Counted from the first letter of the stretch, positions 45,138 through 54,493 are shown. The stretch is DNA of 64,000 bases from JADLHS01 sp020848635 (GCA_037044975.1 JBAOIL010000005.1:248001-312000); one strand, 5' to 3'. Notes: generated by a model from the sequence alone, not told the origin. A program made the numbers and translations.

Positions 45138-46808
45138 ATGCTCACGATGGAAGAAGCCCTGAAGCAAAGCACCGCCCCCATCCGCTTTGCCGCCAATGAA
45201 ATAGTCAAAGGTACCGTTATCGAAGTCCGCAACAAGGAAGTGCTCGTGGACATCGGCTACAAGAGTGAAGGGGTTATCCCCGGCAACGAGTTCGACGACA
45301 TCAAGACCGTCAAGATCGGCGACGTGGTGGACGTCCTGATCGAGAAGCTCGAAGACAAGGAAGGCATGGTCATTCTCTCCAAGGAGAAGGCTGAGTTCCA
45401 GCAGAACTGGGACAAGATCCTCACGATTTGCAATGAAGGCGGGCGCATCGCCGGTCGGGTCAAGTCCATCGTCAAGGGCGGTTTGGTTGTCAACATCGGC
45501 GTCGAGGCATTCCTGCCCGCGTCGCAGATTGACGTCATCACGCCCAAGAACCTCGCGCAATTCGTCGGCAACACCTACGATTTCAAGGTCGTCAAAATCA
45601 ACCAAGAGCGGCAGAACATTGTCCTCTCCCGCCGCGAACTCATCGAAGCCGAACGTTCCGAGCGCCGGCAGAAGCTGCTCGCCGAAATGGTCCCGGGCGA
45701 CATTCGCAAGGGCACGGTCAAGAACCTCACCGACTTCGGTGCGTTCATTGACCTCAACGGCATTGACGGCTTGCTCCATATCACCGACATGAGCTGGGGC
45801 CGCATCGGCCACCCGTCGGAAGTGCTCAAGGTCGGCCAGGACATTGACGTCGTGGTGCTCGACGTGAACAAGGACAAGGAACGCGTCAGCCTCGGCCTCA
45901 AGCAGAAGATGGAAAACCCGTGGGCCAGCATCGAAGGCAAATTCCCCATCGGCACAAAGGTCAAAGGCAAAGTCGTCAACCTCGTACCCTACGGCGCGTT
46001 TGTGGAACTCGAACCCGGCGTCGAAGGCCTCGTCCACGTTACCGAATTGTCCTGGACCAAGCGCATCGCCAAACCCGGCGACGTGCTCACGGTCGGCCAG
46101 GAGATCGAAGCCCAAGTGCTCGGCATCAACCGGGACGAGCAGAAAATTAGCCTCGGCATTCGCCAGCTCGAAGCCAACCCGTGGGACAACGCCGAATCGA
46201 AATATGCTCCGGGCGCCCATGTCAAAGGCAAGATTCGCAACCTCACCAGCTACGGCGCCTTCATCGAGTTGGAGGAGGGTTTAGACGGCATGATTCACGT
46301 ATCGGATATCTCTTGGACGCGCAAAATCAATCACCCAAGCGAAGTCTTCAAGAAGGGCGACGATGTCGAGGCCCAGGTGCTCGAAGTGGACAAGGCGAAC
46401 CAGCGCATTGCGCTCGGTATCAAACAGCTCTCGACCGATCCGTGGTCGAACATTGACCAGTATTACAAGGTGGGCGATCTCGTCACCGGCCAGGTCACCA
46501 AGCTCGCCAGCTTCGGCGCGTTCGTCGGGCTGCAACACGAGATTGACGGCCTCGTCCATATCTCGCAGATCAGCGAAGAGCGCGTGGAGAAAATCAAGAA
46601 CGTGCTCAAGGCCGGCCAGGAAGTCACCGCCCGCGTCATCAAGATTGACCGGAGCGACCGCCGGATCGGTCTCTCGATCAAGGCTGCGAACTACTCGACT
46701 GAGCAGCTCAAGGCCGAGCAGGCCGTCCTCGACTCGCTCAAGCCGGGCGAAGACCTCGTGGCGTTGCAACACGCCTTCGATGCCGCCGACGAAGCCGTGA
46801 AAGACTAA
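45138..46808 (+). CDS. rpsA: 30S ribosomal protein S1
   Basis: 556 residues with six S1 (OB-fold) domains, starting about 21, 104, 190, 275, 362 and 450; each has the KGTV...G.FV.....GL.H.S pattern, as in VKNLTDFGAFIDLNGIDGLL and VVNLVPYGAFVELEPGVEGL. The N-terminal two domains (ribosome-docking) are degenerate, as in the family. Required for translation initiation on most mRNAs. Followed by a strong terminator, so it is likely monocistronic. Confidence 0.98.
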   Translation: MLTMEEALKQSTAPIRFAANEIVKGTVIEVRNKEVLVDIGYKSEGVIPGNEFDDIKTVKIGDVVDVLIEKLEDKEGMVILSKEKAEFQQNWDKILTICNEGGRIAGRVKSIVKGGLVVNIGVEAFLPASQIDVITPKNLAQFVGNTYDFKVVKINQERQNIVLSRRELIEAERSERRQKLLAEMVPGDIRKGTVKNLTDFGAFIDLNGIDGLLHITDMSWGRIGHPSEVLKVGQDIDVVVLDVNKDKERVSLGLKQKMENPWASIEGKFPIGTKVKGKVVNLVPYGAFVELEPGVEGLVHVTELSWTKRIAKPGDVLTVGQEIEAQVLGINRDEQKISLGIRQLEANPWDNAESKYAPGAHVKGKIRNLTSYGAFIELEEGLDGMIHVSDISWTRKINHPSEVFKKGDDVEAQVLEVDKANQRIALGIKQLSTDPWSNIDQYYKVGDLVTGQVTKLASFGAFVGLQHEIDGLVHISQISEERVEKIKNVLKAGQEVTARVIKIDRSDRRIGLSIKAANYSTEQLKAEQAVLDSLKPGEDLVALQHAFDAADEAVKD

Positions 46809-46828
46809 GTCGCAGGCTGAAATTCAGA

Positions 46829-46859
46829 ACGGCGGGCTGGCCACAGCCCGCCGTTTTTA
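46829..46859 (+). terminator. rho-independent terminator of rpsA
   Basis: Perfect stem ACGGCGGGCT/AGCCCGCCGT with a short loop, followed by TTTTTAT. It lies 20 bp after the rpsA stop. Confidence 0.85.
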
Positions 46860-46922
46860 TTTGGCCGGGATAAGTTGCGTGGGCAGTTCCGTCCAGCCCG
46901 GAGTCGACGCTTTCGATCGGGC

Positions 46923-47342
46923 TTATTCGCCAATGATTTTCACCAGCACGCGCTTGCGACGGCGACCGTCGAATTCACCGTAGAAAATCTGTTCCCACGG
47001 ACCGAGATCCAGTTTGCCATTGGTAATGGCAACCACGACTTCCCGGCCCATGAGCTGGCGTTTCATGTGCGCGTCGGCGTTGTCCTCGCCGGTGCGGTTG
47101 TGGTGGTACTGTGACGTCGGCTCGTGCGGAGCGAGTTTCTCCAGCCAGACATCGTAATCGTGCAGCAAACCATCCTCGGCGTCGTTGATGTAAACACTGG
47201 CAGTAATGTGCATGGCGTTGACGAGACACAAGCCTTCCTGCACCCCGCTCTTGCGGACGAGTTGGGCGACCGTGTCGGTGATGTTGAGGTAATCCCGCCG
47301 GTGCGGCGTCTCGAACCAGAGCTGTTCGGTGAGGTGTTTCAT
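46923..47342 (-). CDS. yjbQ: YjbQ/UPF0047 family (secondary thiamine-phosphate synthase-like) protein
   Basis: 139 residues, the usual size. Conserved blocks: RRDYLNITDTVAQLVRKSGV, GLCLVNAMHITASVYIND, HHNRTGEDNADAHMKRQLMG and LGPWEQIFYGEFDGRRRKRV. The His residues in these blocks form the metal/active site of the family. Some members show weak thiamine-phosphate synthase activity; physiological role unsettled. Single gene, convergent with rpsA. Confidence 0.95.
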   Translation of the reverse strand: MKHLTEQLWFETPHRRDYLNITDTVAQLVRKSGVQEGLCLVNAMHITASVYINDAEDGLLHDYDVWLEKLAPHEPTSQYHHNRTGEDNADAHMKRQLMGREVVVAITNGKLDLGPWEQIFYGEFDGRRRKRVLVKIIGE

Positions 47343-47402
47343 GATGCGAGGATATTAACCATGGACGCCAAGGCGTAAAGCCGCGTGGCGATCGCGCCGT
47401 AA

Positions 47403-47513
47403 AACGCGGATGACCGCTTCGATGCGGATTTCTTTGAAACCACGGCCCCCCACCTGCCGGAAGAAGCCAAGGCCGAAGCAGAGCGTCTGGTGCTCAATAC
47501 TTACCCTGACTGA
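47403..47513 (+). pseudogene. possible C-terminal gene remnant
   Basis: An open stretch of 36 codons without a start, reading like an acidic helical protein end (DDRFDADFFETTAPHLPEEA, then EAERLVLNTYPD and stop). Amino-acid use looks coding-like, but it is short, and a stop lies immediately upstream at 47400. No family recognised. Confidence 0.25.
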
Positions 47514-47667
47514 TTTCATTTCCCCACCCAGCCCTCTTCTCGCCCAACGCGGAGAGGGAGAATGCTTCGAATGGTTCGCGTATTTCGCGGTTCAACTCTG
47601 CGTCTCCGCTTCTCTGTGGTTCAAAATCTGCGTTTGATCGACTCGCAAATACCTGAGGCCAGAATGC

Positions 47668-47695
47668 AAAACGGCGGGCCGTTGCCAGCCCGCCG
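47668..47695 (-). terminator. rho-independent terminator of mdh
   Basis: On the minus strand CGGCGGGC/GCCCGCCG closes an 8-nt loop and is followed by TTTT. It lies 38 bp past the mdh stop. Confidence 0.75.
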
Positions 47696-47733
47696 CTTGT
47701 TCTTGTCGCCCAAATTTCTTAGCAGGGAAGATT

Positions 47734-48729
47734 TTATTTGCCCAGCAACTCGGCCACGAGTGCCTTCTCTTCCTTCAGTTCGTTCTCGGTGAGAGCGATC
47801 TTGGCTCGGCTGAATTCGTTGAGGGGAACGCCCTGGACGATTTCCCATGTTTTACCCGTGCTGCGGATTGGATAGCTGAAGATCAACCCCTTCTCGATGC
47901 CATAACTGCCGTCGGTGCAGACGGCGACGCTCTTCCAATCGCCGGCGGGCGTGGGGTTGACGAGCGAGCGCACGGTATCAATCGCCGCGTTGGCGGCGCT
48001 GGCCGCGCTGGAAGCCCCGCGGGCCTTGATGATGGCCGCGCCGCGCTGCTGCACGATTGAGATGAAATCCTTCTCCAGCCACTCGCTGTGCTTGATGACG
48101 TCCGTGAGCGGTCGCGTCGCGATTTTGGCGTTGTAGAAATCCGGATACATCGTGGCGCTGTGATTGCCCCAGATGGCAAGATTGGTCACGGCAGTGATGT
48201 CCACGCTGGCCTTTTTGGCAATCTGCGTCTTGGCGCGGTTCTCATCCAGGCGCGTCATGGCAAAGAAGCGGTCGCGCGGCACGTTCGGCGCATTGTTCAT
48301 GCAGATCAGGGCGTTAGTATTGCACGGATTGCCGACGACCAGCACGCGCACGTCGCTGGCGGCGTTCTTTTGGATCGCCTTGCCCTGGCCGACGAAAATT
48401 TTGCCGTTCGCCCCGAGCAAATCCTTGCGCTCCATCCCGGCCTTGCGCGGCGCGGCCCCGACGAGCAGACACCAGTTCACATCCTTGAAACCTTCATCGA
48501 GATTGCCGGTGGCAACAATGCCTTTGAGCAACGGGAACGCGCAGTCCTCGATCTCCATCACCGTGCCCTTGAGTTTTTCCAGAATCTCCGGCACGTCCAC
48601 TTCGATGAGGTGCAGAATCACGGGCTGATTCGGCCCGAACACTTCGCCGGATGCGATGCGGAAGAGGAGGGAATACCCGATTTGACCGGCGGCCCCGGTA
48701 ACGGCGACTCGAATGGCGTTTGTACTCAT
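47734..48729 (-). CDS. mdh: malate dehydrogenase
   Basis: 331 residues, of the cytoplasmic/MDH type 2 subgroup. NAD-binding GAAGQIGYSLLFRIASGEV, substrate Arg in GAAPRKAGMERKDLL, NPCNTNALI, and catalytic His in IWGNHSATMYPDF. Interconverts malate and oxaloacetate. The ATG 48729 (MSTNAIRVAVTGAAG) is the family start. Monocistronic-looking, with its own terminator; the divergent gene starts 291 bp away. Confidence 0.97.
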   Translation of the reverse strand: MSTNAIRVAVTGAAGQIGYSLLFRIASGEVFGPNQPVILHLIEVDVPEILEKLKGTVMEIEDCAFPLLKGIVATGNLDEGFKDVNWCLLVGAAPRKAGMERKDLLGANGKIFVGQGKAIQKNAASDVRVLVVGNPCNTNALICMNNAPNVPRDRFFAMTRLDENRAKTQIAKKASVDITAVTNLAIWGNHSATMYPDFYNAKIATRPLTDVIKHSEWLEKDFISIVQQRGAAIIKARGASSAASAANAAIDTVRSLVNPTPAGDWKSVAVCTDGSYGIEKGLIFSYPIRSTGKTWEIVQGVPLNEFSRAKIALTENELKEEKALVAELLGK

Positions 48730-48922
48730 AGTTGGTTCCAAGACATTGACTGGTTTGATGACTTAACGATTAAAAACTCGAACTTTCACGCCGGGATTGA
48801 ATTGGCTTGCGCTGCCTAATGCCAGAAAAATCTTTCGCGGGGATCGGTTGGCTGCCTTACGCCGCGCCTGCGGGCTTTACAACTTTCCCGCCAAGATTAA
48901 ACTCCTGCCGTCAGGGATTTGA

Positions 48923-49021
48923 CCGGTCCTGACAAATATCGCCGCCGATGGGAACGGGAACTACGAACTGATGGACACCACCGCCACCAATCACCCGCGT
49001 GGTTTCGCCACCGTGCGCTAA
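48923..49021 (+). pseudogene. possible remnant of a secreted protein's C-terminal module
   Basis: An open frame of 32 codons after a TGA at 48920: VLTNIAADGNGNYELMDTTA followed by TNHPRGFATVR and a TAA that overlaps the ATG of the next gene (TAATG). The style matches the C-terminal beta-sandwich module seen elsewhere in the window, as if the end of a decayed gene were left here. Short, so uncertain. Confidence 0.25.
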
Positions 49022-50403
49022 TGAAAAAAACCGACATCCCCCTTCCCCTCCGAAGCCTCGTCTGGCTCGGTCTGATCTTTATGAGCCTGAGTTGCCGCAC
49101 CGAATCACCCCATCCGAACTTTCACGCCTGCGAACGCCAAGTCACGCACGCGAGCCACACCCACCTCCTGACCAACGCCGGCGTCTGGTCGCCGGACGGC
49201 GAGTGGATCGCCTATGACATCCGCTCCGACGGGTTCGACGGTCCGCGCATTGAGGCGGTGAATGTTCGTACGGGCGAAGTCAAAACCCTCTACGAATCAA
49301 AAAATGGTGCCTTTTGCGGCGTGGTGACCTGGAATCCGCGCGCCCGGCAAGTCGTTTTCATCCTCGGCCCGGAAAACCCGACGCCGGACTGGCAATACGA
49401 TTTCAGCCATCGTCAGGGCGTGATCGTGGATTTGGCGAAGCCCGGCGGGGCGTTGAATCTGGACGCGCGCGACCTCACCCCGCCCTTCACGCCCGGCGCT
49501 CTGCGGGGTGGTTCGCACGTTCACGTCTGGGACGCCCACGGCGAATGGGTGAGTTACACCTACAACGATGCGCTGGTGGAAAGCGACATCCGCGACATTG
49601 CCGTCAGCGCACCCCACGAACGCGTCAGCGTCTCCAAAGACCATGCCCGCAACCATCCTGGCGAGTATTTTTCCGTGCTCGTTTCGCATACCATCGCAAA
49701 ACCCACGCCGGGATCGGATGAAATCAAACGCGCCTGCGAAGAAGGGTGGGTGGGTCAGAACGGCTATGTCCGCGCGGACGGCAAGCGGCAGAAACGTGCG
49801 CTGGCCTTTCAAGGCAGCGTCGTCACCACGAACGGTGAAACCCTTTCGGAAGTGTTCCTTGCGGACTTGCCGGACGATTTGATGCAGCCCGGCTCGGTTC
49901 CCCTCGCCGGCACGACCACCACGCGCCCGAGCCCACCTCGGGGTGTGGCGCAGCGGCGACTCACCTTCACGGCGGATCGCAAGTTCCCCGGCCTCCAGGG
50001 CCCGCGCCATTGGCTGCGCTGTTCGCCCGATGGTTCGCGTATTGCCTTCTTGATGAAGGACGATGCCGGCATTGTGCAGTTGTGGACTATTTCGCCCAAT
50101 GGCGGTGCTCCGGCCCAACTCACGCACAACCCCTGGCCCATTGCCTCCGCTTTCACCTGGAGTCCCGATGGTCGCCACCTGACCCATGTCATGGACAACA
50201 GTGTCTTTCTCACCGACGTCGCCACCGGCCAAAGCCAGCGCCTCACGGAGCGAACCGACGACGAAAACGCTCCGCTCTCGGAGGCGTGCGTCTTTTCTCC
50301 TGACGGAAAGCAAATCGCCTTCATGCGGCGGGTGGATACCGGTGGCCACAGGTTCAGCCAGATTTGTGTGGCGGCGATCAAAACCGACGGACCGGCGCGA
50401 TGA
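49021..50403 (+). CDS. DUF3748 (YidR-like) beta-propeller protein, exported
   Basis: 460 residues, beginning with a lipoprotein-like signal (SLVWLGLIFMSLSC) and a set of WD40-like PD40 blades: AGVWSPDGEWIAYDIRSDGF, LRCSPDGSRIAFLMKDD, FTWSPDGRHLTHV, and CVFSPDGKQIAFMRR. Overall similar to E. coli YidR (DUF3748). No enzymatic activity is known. Start ATG 49021 overlaps a TAA (TAATG). Followed by an MFS transporter and a DapA-like aldolase on the same strand with short gaps, suggesting a catabolic operon. Confidence 0.75.
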   Translation: MKKTDIPLPLRSLVWLGLIFMSLSCRTESPHPNFHACERQVTHASHTHLLTNAGVWSPDGEWIAYDIRSDGFDGPRIEAVNVRTGEVKTLYESKNGAFCGVVTWNPRARQVVFILGPENPTPDWQYDFSHRQGVIVDLAKPGGALNLDARDLTPPFTPGALRGGSHVHVWDAHGEWVSYTYNDALVESDIRDIAVSAPHERVSVSKDHARNHPGEYFSVLVSHTIAKPTPGSDEIKRACEEGWVGQNGYVRADGKRQKRALAFQGSVVTTNGETLSEVFLADLPDDLMQPGSVPLAGTTTTRPSPPRGVAQRRLTFTADRKFPGLQGPRHWLRCSPDGSRIAFLMKDDAGIVQLWTISPNGGAPAQLTHNPWPIASAFTWSPDGRHLTHVMDNSVFLTDVATGQSQRLTERTDDENAPLSEACVFSPDGKQIAFMRRVDTGGHRFSQICVAAIKTDGPAR

Positions 50404-50451
50404 GAAAAAGCTGGTGACGAAACCCCTCATCGCCGCAAACTGAGTCATCTT

Positions 50452-51693
50452 ATGAACGGACAACATGGCCTTTCCCCCTCCCGCTATGCTTGGACCGTTG
50501 TCGGCCTGCTCTGGCCCGTGGTGGTGCTGAACTACCTCGACCGTCAGATGCTTTCCACCATGCGGTTGTCCATCAAGGTGGACATCACGGAGCTACAGAG
50601 CGCTGAGTATTTCGGCTGGCTGATGGCGATCTTCCTATGGATCTATGCGCTTTGCAGTCCGCTCGGTGGCGCCGTTGCGGATCGCTTCAACCGCAAATGG
50701 CTTATCATCACCAGCCTGGGGGTATGGTCGCTGGTCACGTTGCTCATGGGGGTGGCGGCGAACTACCATCAACTTTTCGCGTTGCGCGCCATCATGGGGG
50801 TGAGCGAGGCGCTTTACATGCCAGCGGGCCTGGCTTTGATCGCGGATTATCACCACGGCCCGACGCGCTCCTTGGCCGTGGGGGTTCATTTGAGTGGCGT
50901 TTATCTGGGGCAGGCGCTCGGTGGTATTGGCGGCTGGGTGGCGCAGGAAATTTCCTGGCGCGCGGCGTTCGTGGGTTGTGGCGCCCTCGGCGTCGCCTAT
51001 GCCTTGGTGCTGATGATTTTTCTCCATGAAACCAATCGCGGTCGCGAAAATAAAACCTCCTCCACTCCCGCCGCAAGCCCCGCCGTTGGCGTGGACTGGC
51101 GGGGCTTCGTCATTCTGATCCTGTGCTTCTCCCTGCCGAGTCTGTCCGGTTGGGCGGTAAAGAACTGGCTGCCCACGTTGTTGCAGGATCGCTTCGGGCT
51201 GGCGCAGGCGCCGTCCGGACTATGGGCCACCTTCACCCATGCCGGCCCGGCTTTCTGCGGCGTCATCGTCGGCGGCTGGCTCGCGGATCGCTGGTTCCAG
51301 CGCAACGTGCGCGGGCGCACCTACCTGAGCTCGCTAGGTTTGGCGTTGTTGGTGCCCGGCATCCTGATTATTGGGCTGGCACCGGGATTTCCCATGGCCA
51401 TTGCCGGTTCGGTGCTTTACGGTTTTGGCTTCGGCATGTTTGACGCGAACAACATGCCCATTCTCTGCCAGCTCGCCCCCGCCCGATTCCGCGCCACGGG
51501 CTATGGTTTGCTGAACTTTTTCGGCATCGCCTCCGGCGCCGCCCTGACGCCGCTGCTCGGCAAACTGAAGGACAGCGGAGTGCCGTTGGCGGTCGGTTTT
51601 GCCTATTGTGCGATCCCGGCGCTGCTTGCCGCGATTTTGATGTACGTGCTCCGGCCAACGAGCCGTGACCGCGGCGAAGCAAGCGCCCTCTGA
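50452..51693 (+). CDS. MFS transporter, anion:cation symporter-like
   Basis: 413 residues, about 12 membrane segments. The opening NYLDRQMLSTMRLSIK and the cytoplasmic loop 2-3 signature GGAVADRFNRKW place it with the MFS anion:cation symporter/hexuronate group. It lies between the DUF3748 protein and a DapA-like aldolase, so it probably imports the acid sugar or related substrate used by these enzymes. Substrate is not shown by the sequence. Confidence 0.9.
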   Translation: MNGQHGLSPSRYAWTVVGLLWPVVVLNYLDRQMLSTMRLSIKVDITELQSAEYFGWLMAIFLWIYALCSPLGGAVADRFNRKWLIITSLGVWSLVTLLMGVAANYHQLFALRAIMGVSEALYMPAGLALIADYHHGPTRSLAVGVHLSGVYLGQALGGIGGWVAQEISWRAAFVGCGALGVAYALVLMIFLHETNRGRENKTSSTPAASPAVGVDWRGFVILILCFSLPSLSGWAVKNWLPTLLQDRFGLAQAPSGLWATFTHAGPAFCGVIVGGWLADRWFQRNVRGRTYLSSLGLALLVPGILIIGLAPGFPMAIAGSVLYGFGFGMFDANNMPILCQLAPARFRATGYGLLNFFGIASGAALTPLLGKLKDSGVPLAVGFAYCAIPALLAAILMYVLRPTSRDRGEASAL

Positions 51694-51699
51694 AATCTA

Positions 51700-52617
51700 A
51701 TGAAAACCAAAAATCCTACCGAACCCCTCTGCGGAATTGTTCCCCCCATGATCACGCCGTTGCTCGGCCGGGATCAACTTGATATCGCTGGCTTTGAACG
51801 GGTGCTCGAACGCGTGCTTGGCGGTGGCGTCCACGGAGTTTTTATTCTGGGCACGACCGGAGAAGCGCCCAGCCTCAGTTACCGGTTGCGCCGCGAGGTC
51901 ATTGATCGTGCCTGCCAGATTGTGCGCGGACGCGTCCCCGTGATCGTCGGCATCACGGACACTTCGGTGGTCGAAGCCATCAATCTCGCCCGGCACGCCG
52001 CGGCTGCGGGCGCGCAGGCACTGGTGACGGCCGCGCCGTTTTACTTTCCGGAAGGTCAGCCGGAATTGGTTGAATGGGCGCAGCAACTGGTGCCCGACCT
52101 GCCGTTGCCCGTTTATTTCTACAACATGCCGCAGATGACCAAGGTGACGTTTGAGCCGGAAACGATCCGACAACTGACCCAACTGCAGGGCGTCGCCGGC
52201 CTCAAGGACAGTTCCGGGGACTTGAAGTACTACAAGCAGCTGGTTGAGATCGCCAAAGCGCGGCCGGACTGGCGGGTCTTCGTTGGTCCGGAACTGTTGC
52301 TGGTTGACACGTTGCGGCTCGGCGGTCATGGCGGCGTCAACGGCGGGGCGCAGATTGAACCCGGGTTACTGGTCGGACTTTATGATGCGACCCGGCGCGG
52401 GGACAACGCCACGGTGGAGCGCTTGCAAGCCCGGTTGGTGCAACTCGGAGAAGTTTACAAGGTCGGCCGCCATGCTTCGACGGTCATCAAAGGCGTAAAG
52501 TGCGCGTTGAATCTCATGGGCATCTGCTCAGGCGAATTGGCAGAGCCGCTGCGCGCTTTCAACGAACCCGAGCGCCGAATCGTGGCCGAACGGCTGACCG
52601 CTTTGGGCTTGCTCTAG
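51700..52617 (+). CDS. dihydrodipicolinate synthase/N-acetylneuraminate lyase family aldolase
   Basis: 305 residues, TIM-barrel class I aldolase. Schiff-base Lys in VAGLKDSSGD, catalytic Tyr in PVYFYNMPQM, and the carboxylate-binding ILGTTGEAPS. The family includes lysine-pathway DapA, sialic-acid lyase and KDG aldolases; the position after an MFS transporter suggests a catabolic aldolase rather than biosynthetic DapA. Starts 6 bp after the MFS stop, in one transcript. Confidence 0.93.
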   Translation: MKTKNPTEPLCGIVPPMITPLLGRDQLDIAGFERVLERVLGGGVHGVFILGTTGEAPSLSYRLRREVIDRACQIVRGRVPVIVGITDTSVVEAINLARHAAAAGAQALVTAAPFYFPEGQPELVEWAQQLVPDLPLPVYFYNMPQMTKVTFEPETIRQLTQLQGVAGLKDSSGDLKYYKQLVEIAKARPDWRVFVGPELLLVDTLRLGGHGGVNGGAQIEPGLLVGLYDATRRGDNATVERLQARLVQLGEVYKVGRHASTVIKGVKCALNLMGICSGELAEPLRAFNEPERRIVAERLTALGLL

Positions 52618-52808
52618 CCCTGCCATCCTTCCAACGTAAAAAACTGCGGACAAACTGATTACAAACTAGGTAGCGCGCAGGCATTTTCGATGCGCGATGG
52701 CGGAATGCCGGAAAAAGTCTTAAAAATGAATTCCCTCCGGCGCGGGAAGTCTGTATTTGTGCCCTGCCCGGGTCGCTTCGCGCAGGTGGCAAAACTAATA
52801 TTAAATTT

Positions 52809-53723
52809 ATGAACCATCACCGAATCTGCACTTTCCTAACCTTGCCATTACTCATCGGCGCGCTGTTGCTGGCGGCTGGCGTAATTTCCTCGCCCGCGCA
52901 AAACAACGCGCCCAAGCGGGTGCTGGTCGTTTCCACCACCATGGGTTTTCGGCACAGTTCGATTCCCACCGCGGAGAAGATCATCGGTGACTTGGCAAAG
53001 CAAAGCGGTGCGTTCACGGTGGACTATGCGCGCGTCGAGCCCAACGATCCGCAATTCAAGGGCGCTGATGGCAAGCCGGACGCAGCCAAAGTGAAGGCCG
53101 CCATTACCGAAGTTCTGGCCAAAAAGATGAGCGTAGCCGCCCTGCAGCATCTGGACGCGGTGATCTTCGCGAACACCACGGGTAATCTGCCCCTGCCCGA
53201 CCCGCAGGCGTTCTTGGATTGGATCAAGACGGGCAAGGGTTTTGTTGGCATGCACTCGGCCACCGACACGTTTCCCGGTTTTCCGCCTTACATCGAAATG
53301 ATCGGTGGCGAATTCAAGACGCATGGCGCGCAGGTGGAGGTCGTGGCGATCAATCAAGACGCGCAATGCCCCGCATGCCGCCATCTCCCCGCCAACTGGA
53401 CGGTGTTCGATGAGATTTATCAGCTTAAGAATTTTGAACGGTCTAAAGTCCATGGCCTGCTCACCCTCGACAAACATCCGAATGACAAGACGCCGGGCGA
53501 TTACCCCATTGCTTGGTGCAAGGAATACGGGCAGGGCCGGGTTTTCTACACTTCGCTGGGTCATCGCGAGGACATCTGGGACGCGCAGTGGAAGGACGGC
53601 AAGGGCGAGCGCAAGAATTTGCCCGCCATTGCCGAAGCTTATCAACAACACATTCTGGGCGGCATCAAGTGGGCGCTTGGATTGGAGAAAGGTGACGCGA
53701 AGCCACAAACCGCCGTTCAATAA
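52809..53723 (+). CDS. secreted ThuA-domain protein
   Basis: 304 residues. Signal peptide (LPLLIGALLLAAGVISSPAQ), then the ThuA fold (class I glutamine-amidotransferase-like): RVLVVSTTMGFRHSSIP, DAVIFANTTGNLPLPD, FVGMHSATDTFPGFPPYIEM, and the end of the domain GRVFYTSLGHREDIW. ThuA proteins are linked to trehalose/sugar use and are abundant in Verrucomicrobia. Stands alone; AT-rich 190 bp upstream region. Confidence 0.92.
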   Translation: MNHHRICTFLTLPLLIGALLLAAGVISSPAQNNAPKRVLVVSTTMGFRHSSIPTAEKIIGDLAKQSGAFTVDYARVEPNDPQFKGADGKPDAAKVKAAITEVLAKKMSVAALQHLDAVIFANTTGNLPLPDPQAFLDWIKTGKGFVGMHSATDTFPGFPPYIEMIGGEFKTHGAQVEVVAINQDAQCPACRHLPANWTVFDEIYQLKNFERSKVHGLLTLDKHPNDKTPGDYPIAWCKEYGQGRVFYTSLGHREDIWDAQWKDGKGERKNLPAIAEAYQQHILGGIKWALGLEKGDAKPQTAVQ

Positions 53724-53854
53724 AGTCCCACCGGATCAATGCCGGCGCCGGCGCGGCTGGGCCGATCCTCTGGTTTTCGCGTTGAAACCTGAGATTTTTG
53801 AATTGGCTTGAACGACCGCCCGTCTTAAAAGTAGCTGCTTTTTTAATTTTTAAT

Positions 53855-54493
53855 ATGAAAACACCCCAAATCCCCAATCGAACAAGTCCAACCTTTGCGC
53901 TCGCCGCCGTGACGCTGATGCTTGCGTTCCAAGCCTCGGCCGAGTCCGTCCGTTACGAGGGACAGCCCACGGGCAGCAAATGCAAGATGGATGGCACGTC
54001 CAACATGCCGATGCACGACAAATGGAGCATGGAAAGTGTCAGTGTGCCCGGCTCGATGGAAGTGGATGCGAACTTCCCTGAATCCGCACTCACCGACGCC
54101 GCGGCCGCCAAACCGGTTACGCAGGTCTCCCTTCCCGTTCGGGCGTTCAAGAGCGGAAATTCGGTGATGGACAGCAAGATGCAGGGCCACATGCAAATCA
54201 CGAAGTTTCCCAAAATTGAATACCGCCTGATTGAATTGAAGCCGACCTCGCCCGCCGGCGCGACCGGCGCGTTGAAATTTGACGCGGTGGGCACGCTCAC
54301 CATCGTCGGGGTTACCGTCACGAACACGATGCCCGTCACCATTGAAAAGAAAGACGGCAAACTCCGGGTTATCGGCAGCGCTCCCGTCAAGATGAGCACC
54401 CACGGTTTGGAACCCTATAAATTCCTCCTGATCAGCACCGGTGATGAATTGAAAATCACCTTTGATTGGGTGTTGGCGCCCAAGGCCAAGTAA
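53855..54493 (+). CDS. YceI-family periplasmic lipid-binding protein
   Basis: 212 residues, exported (FALAAVTLMLAFQASA). YceI beta-barrel (lipocalin-like) pattern: MHDKWSMESVSVPGSMEVDA, SVMDSKMQGHMQITKFPKIE, GTLTIVGVTVTNTMPVTIEK and FDWVLAPKA. Normally binds polyisoprenoid or amide lipids in the periplasm. ATG 53855 gives a good signal peptide. Convergent with the CBM9-like gene, 72 bp apart. Confidence 0.9.
   Translation: MKTPQIPNRTSPTFALAAVTLMLAFQASAESVRYEGQPTGSKCKMDGTSNMPMHDKWSMESVSVPGSMEVDANFPESALTDAAAAKPVTQVSLPVRAFKSGNSVMDSKMQGHMQITKFPKIEYRLIELKPTSPAGATGALKFDAVGTLTIVGVTVTNTMPVTIEKKDGKLRVIGSAPVKMSTHGLEPYKFLLISTGDELKITFDWVLAPKAK

Larger units (their letters stand above)
47343..47733. other. 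intergenic region with repeat-like and remnant sequence
   Basis: 391 bp between yjbQ and mdh. It contains a short open remnant (47403-47513), a block resembling the CCCTCTCC-type repeat (about 47520-47560), the phrase CGCGTATTTCGCGGTTCAAC reminiscent of the gatC-gatA spacer, and the mdh terminator. No complete gene was found. Confidence 0.5.

Noticed and set aside
44922..46220. Long open frame antisense to rpsA (about 432 codons)
   Set aside because: Complements the S1 repeats exactly and repeats with them; rpsA itself is certain.
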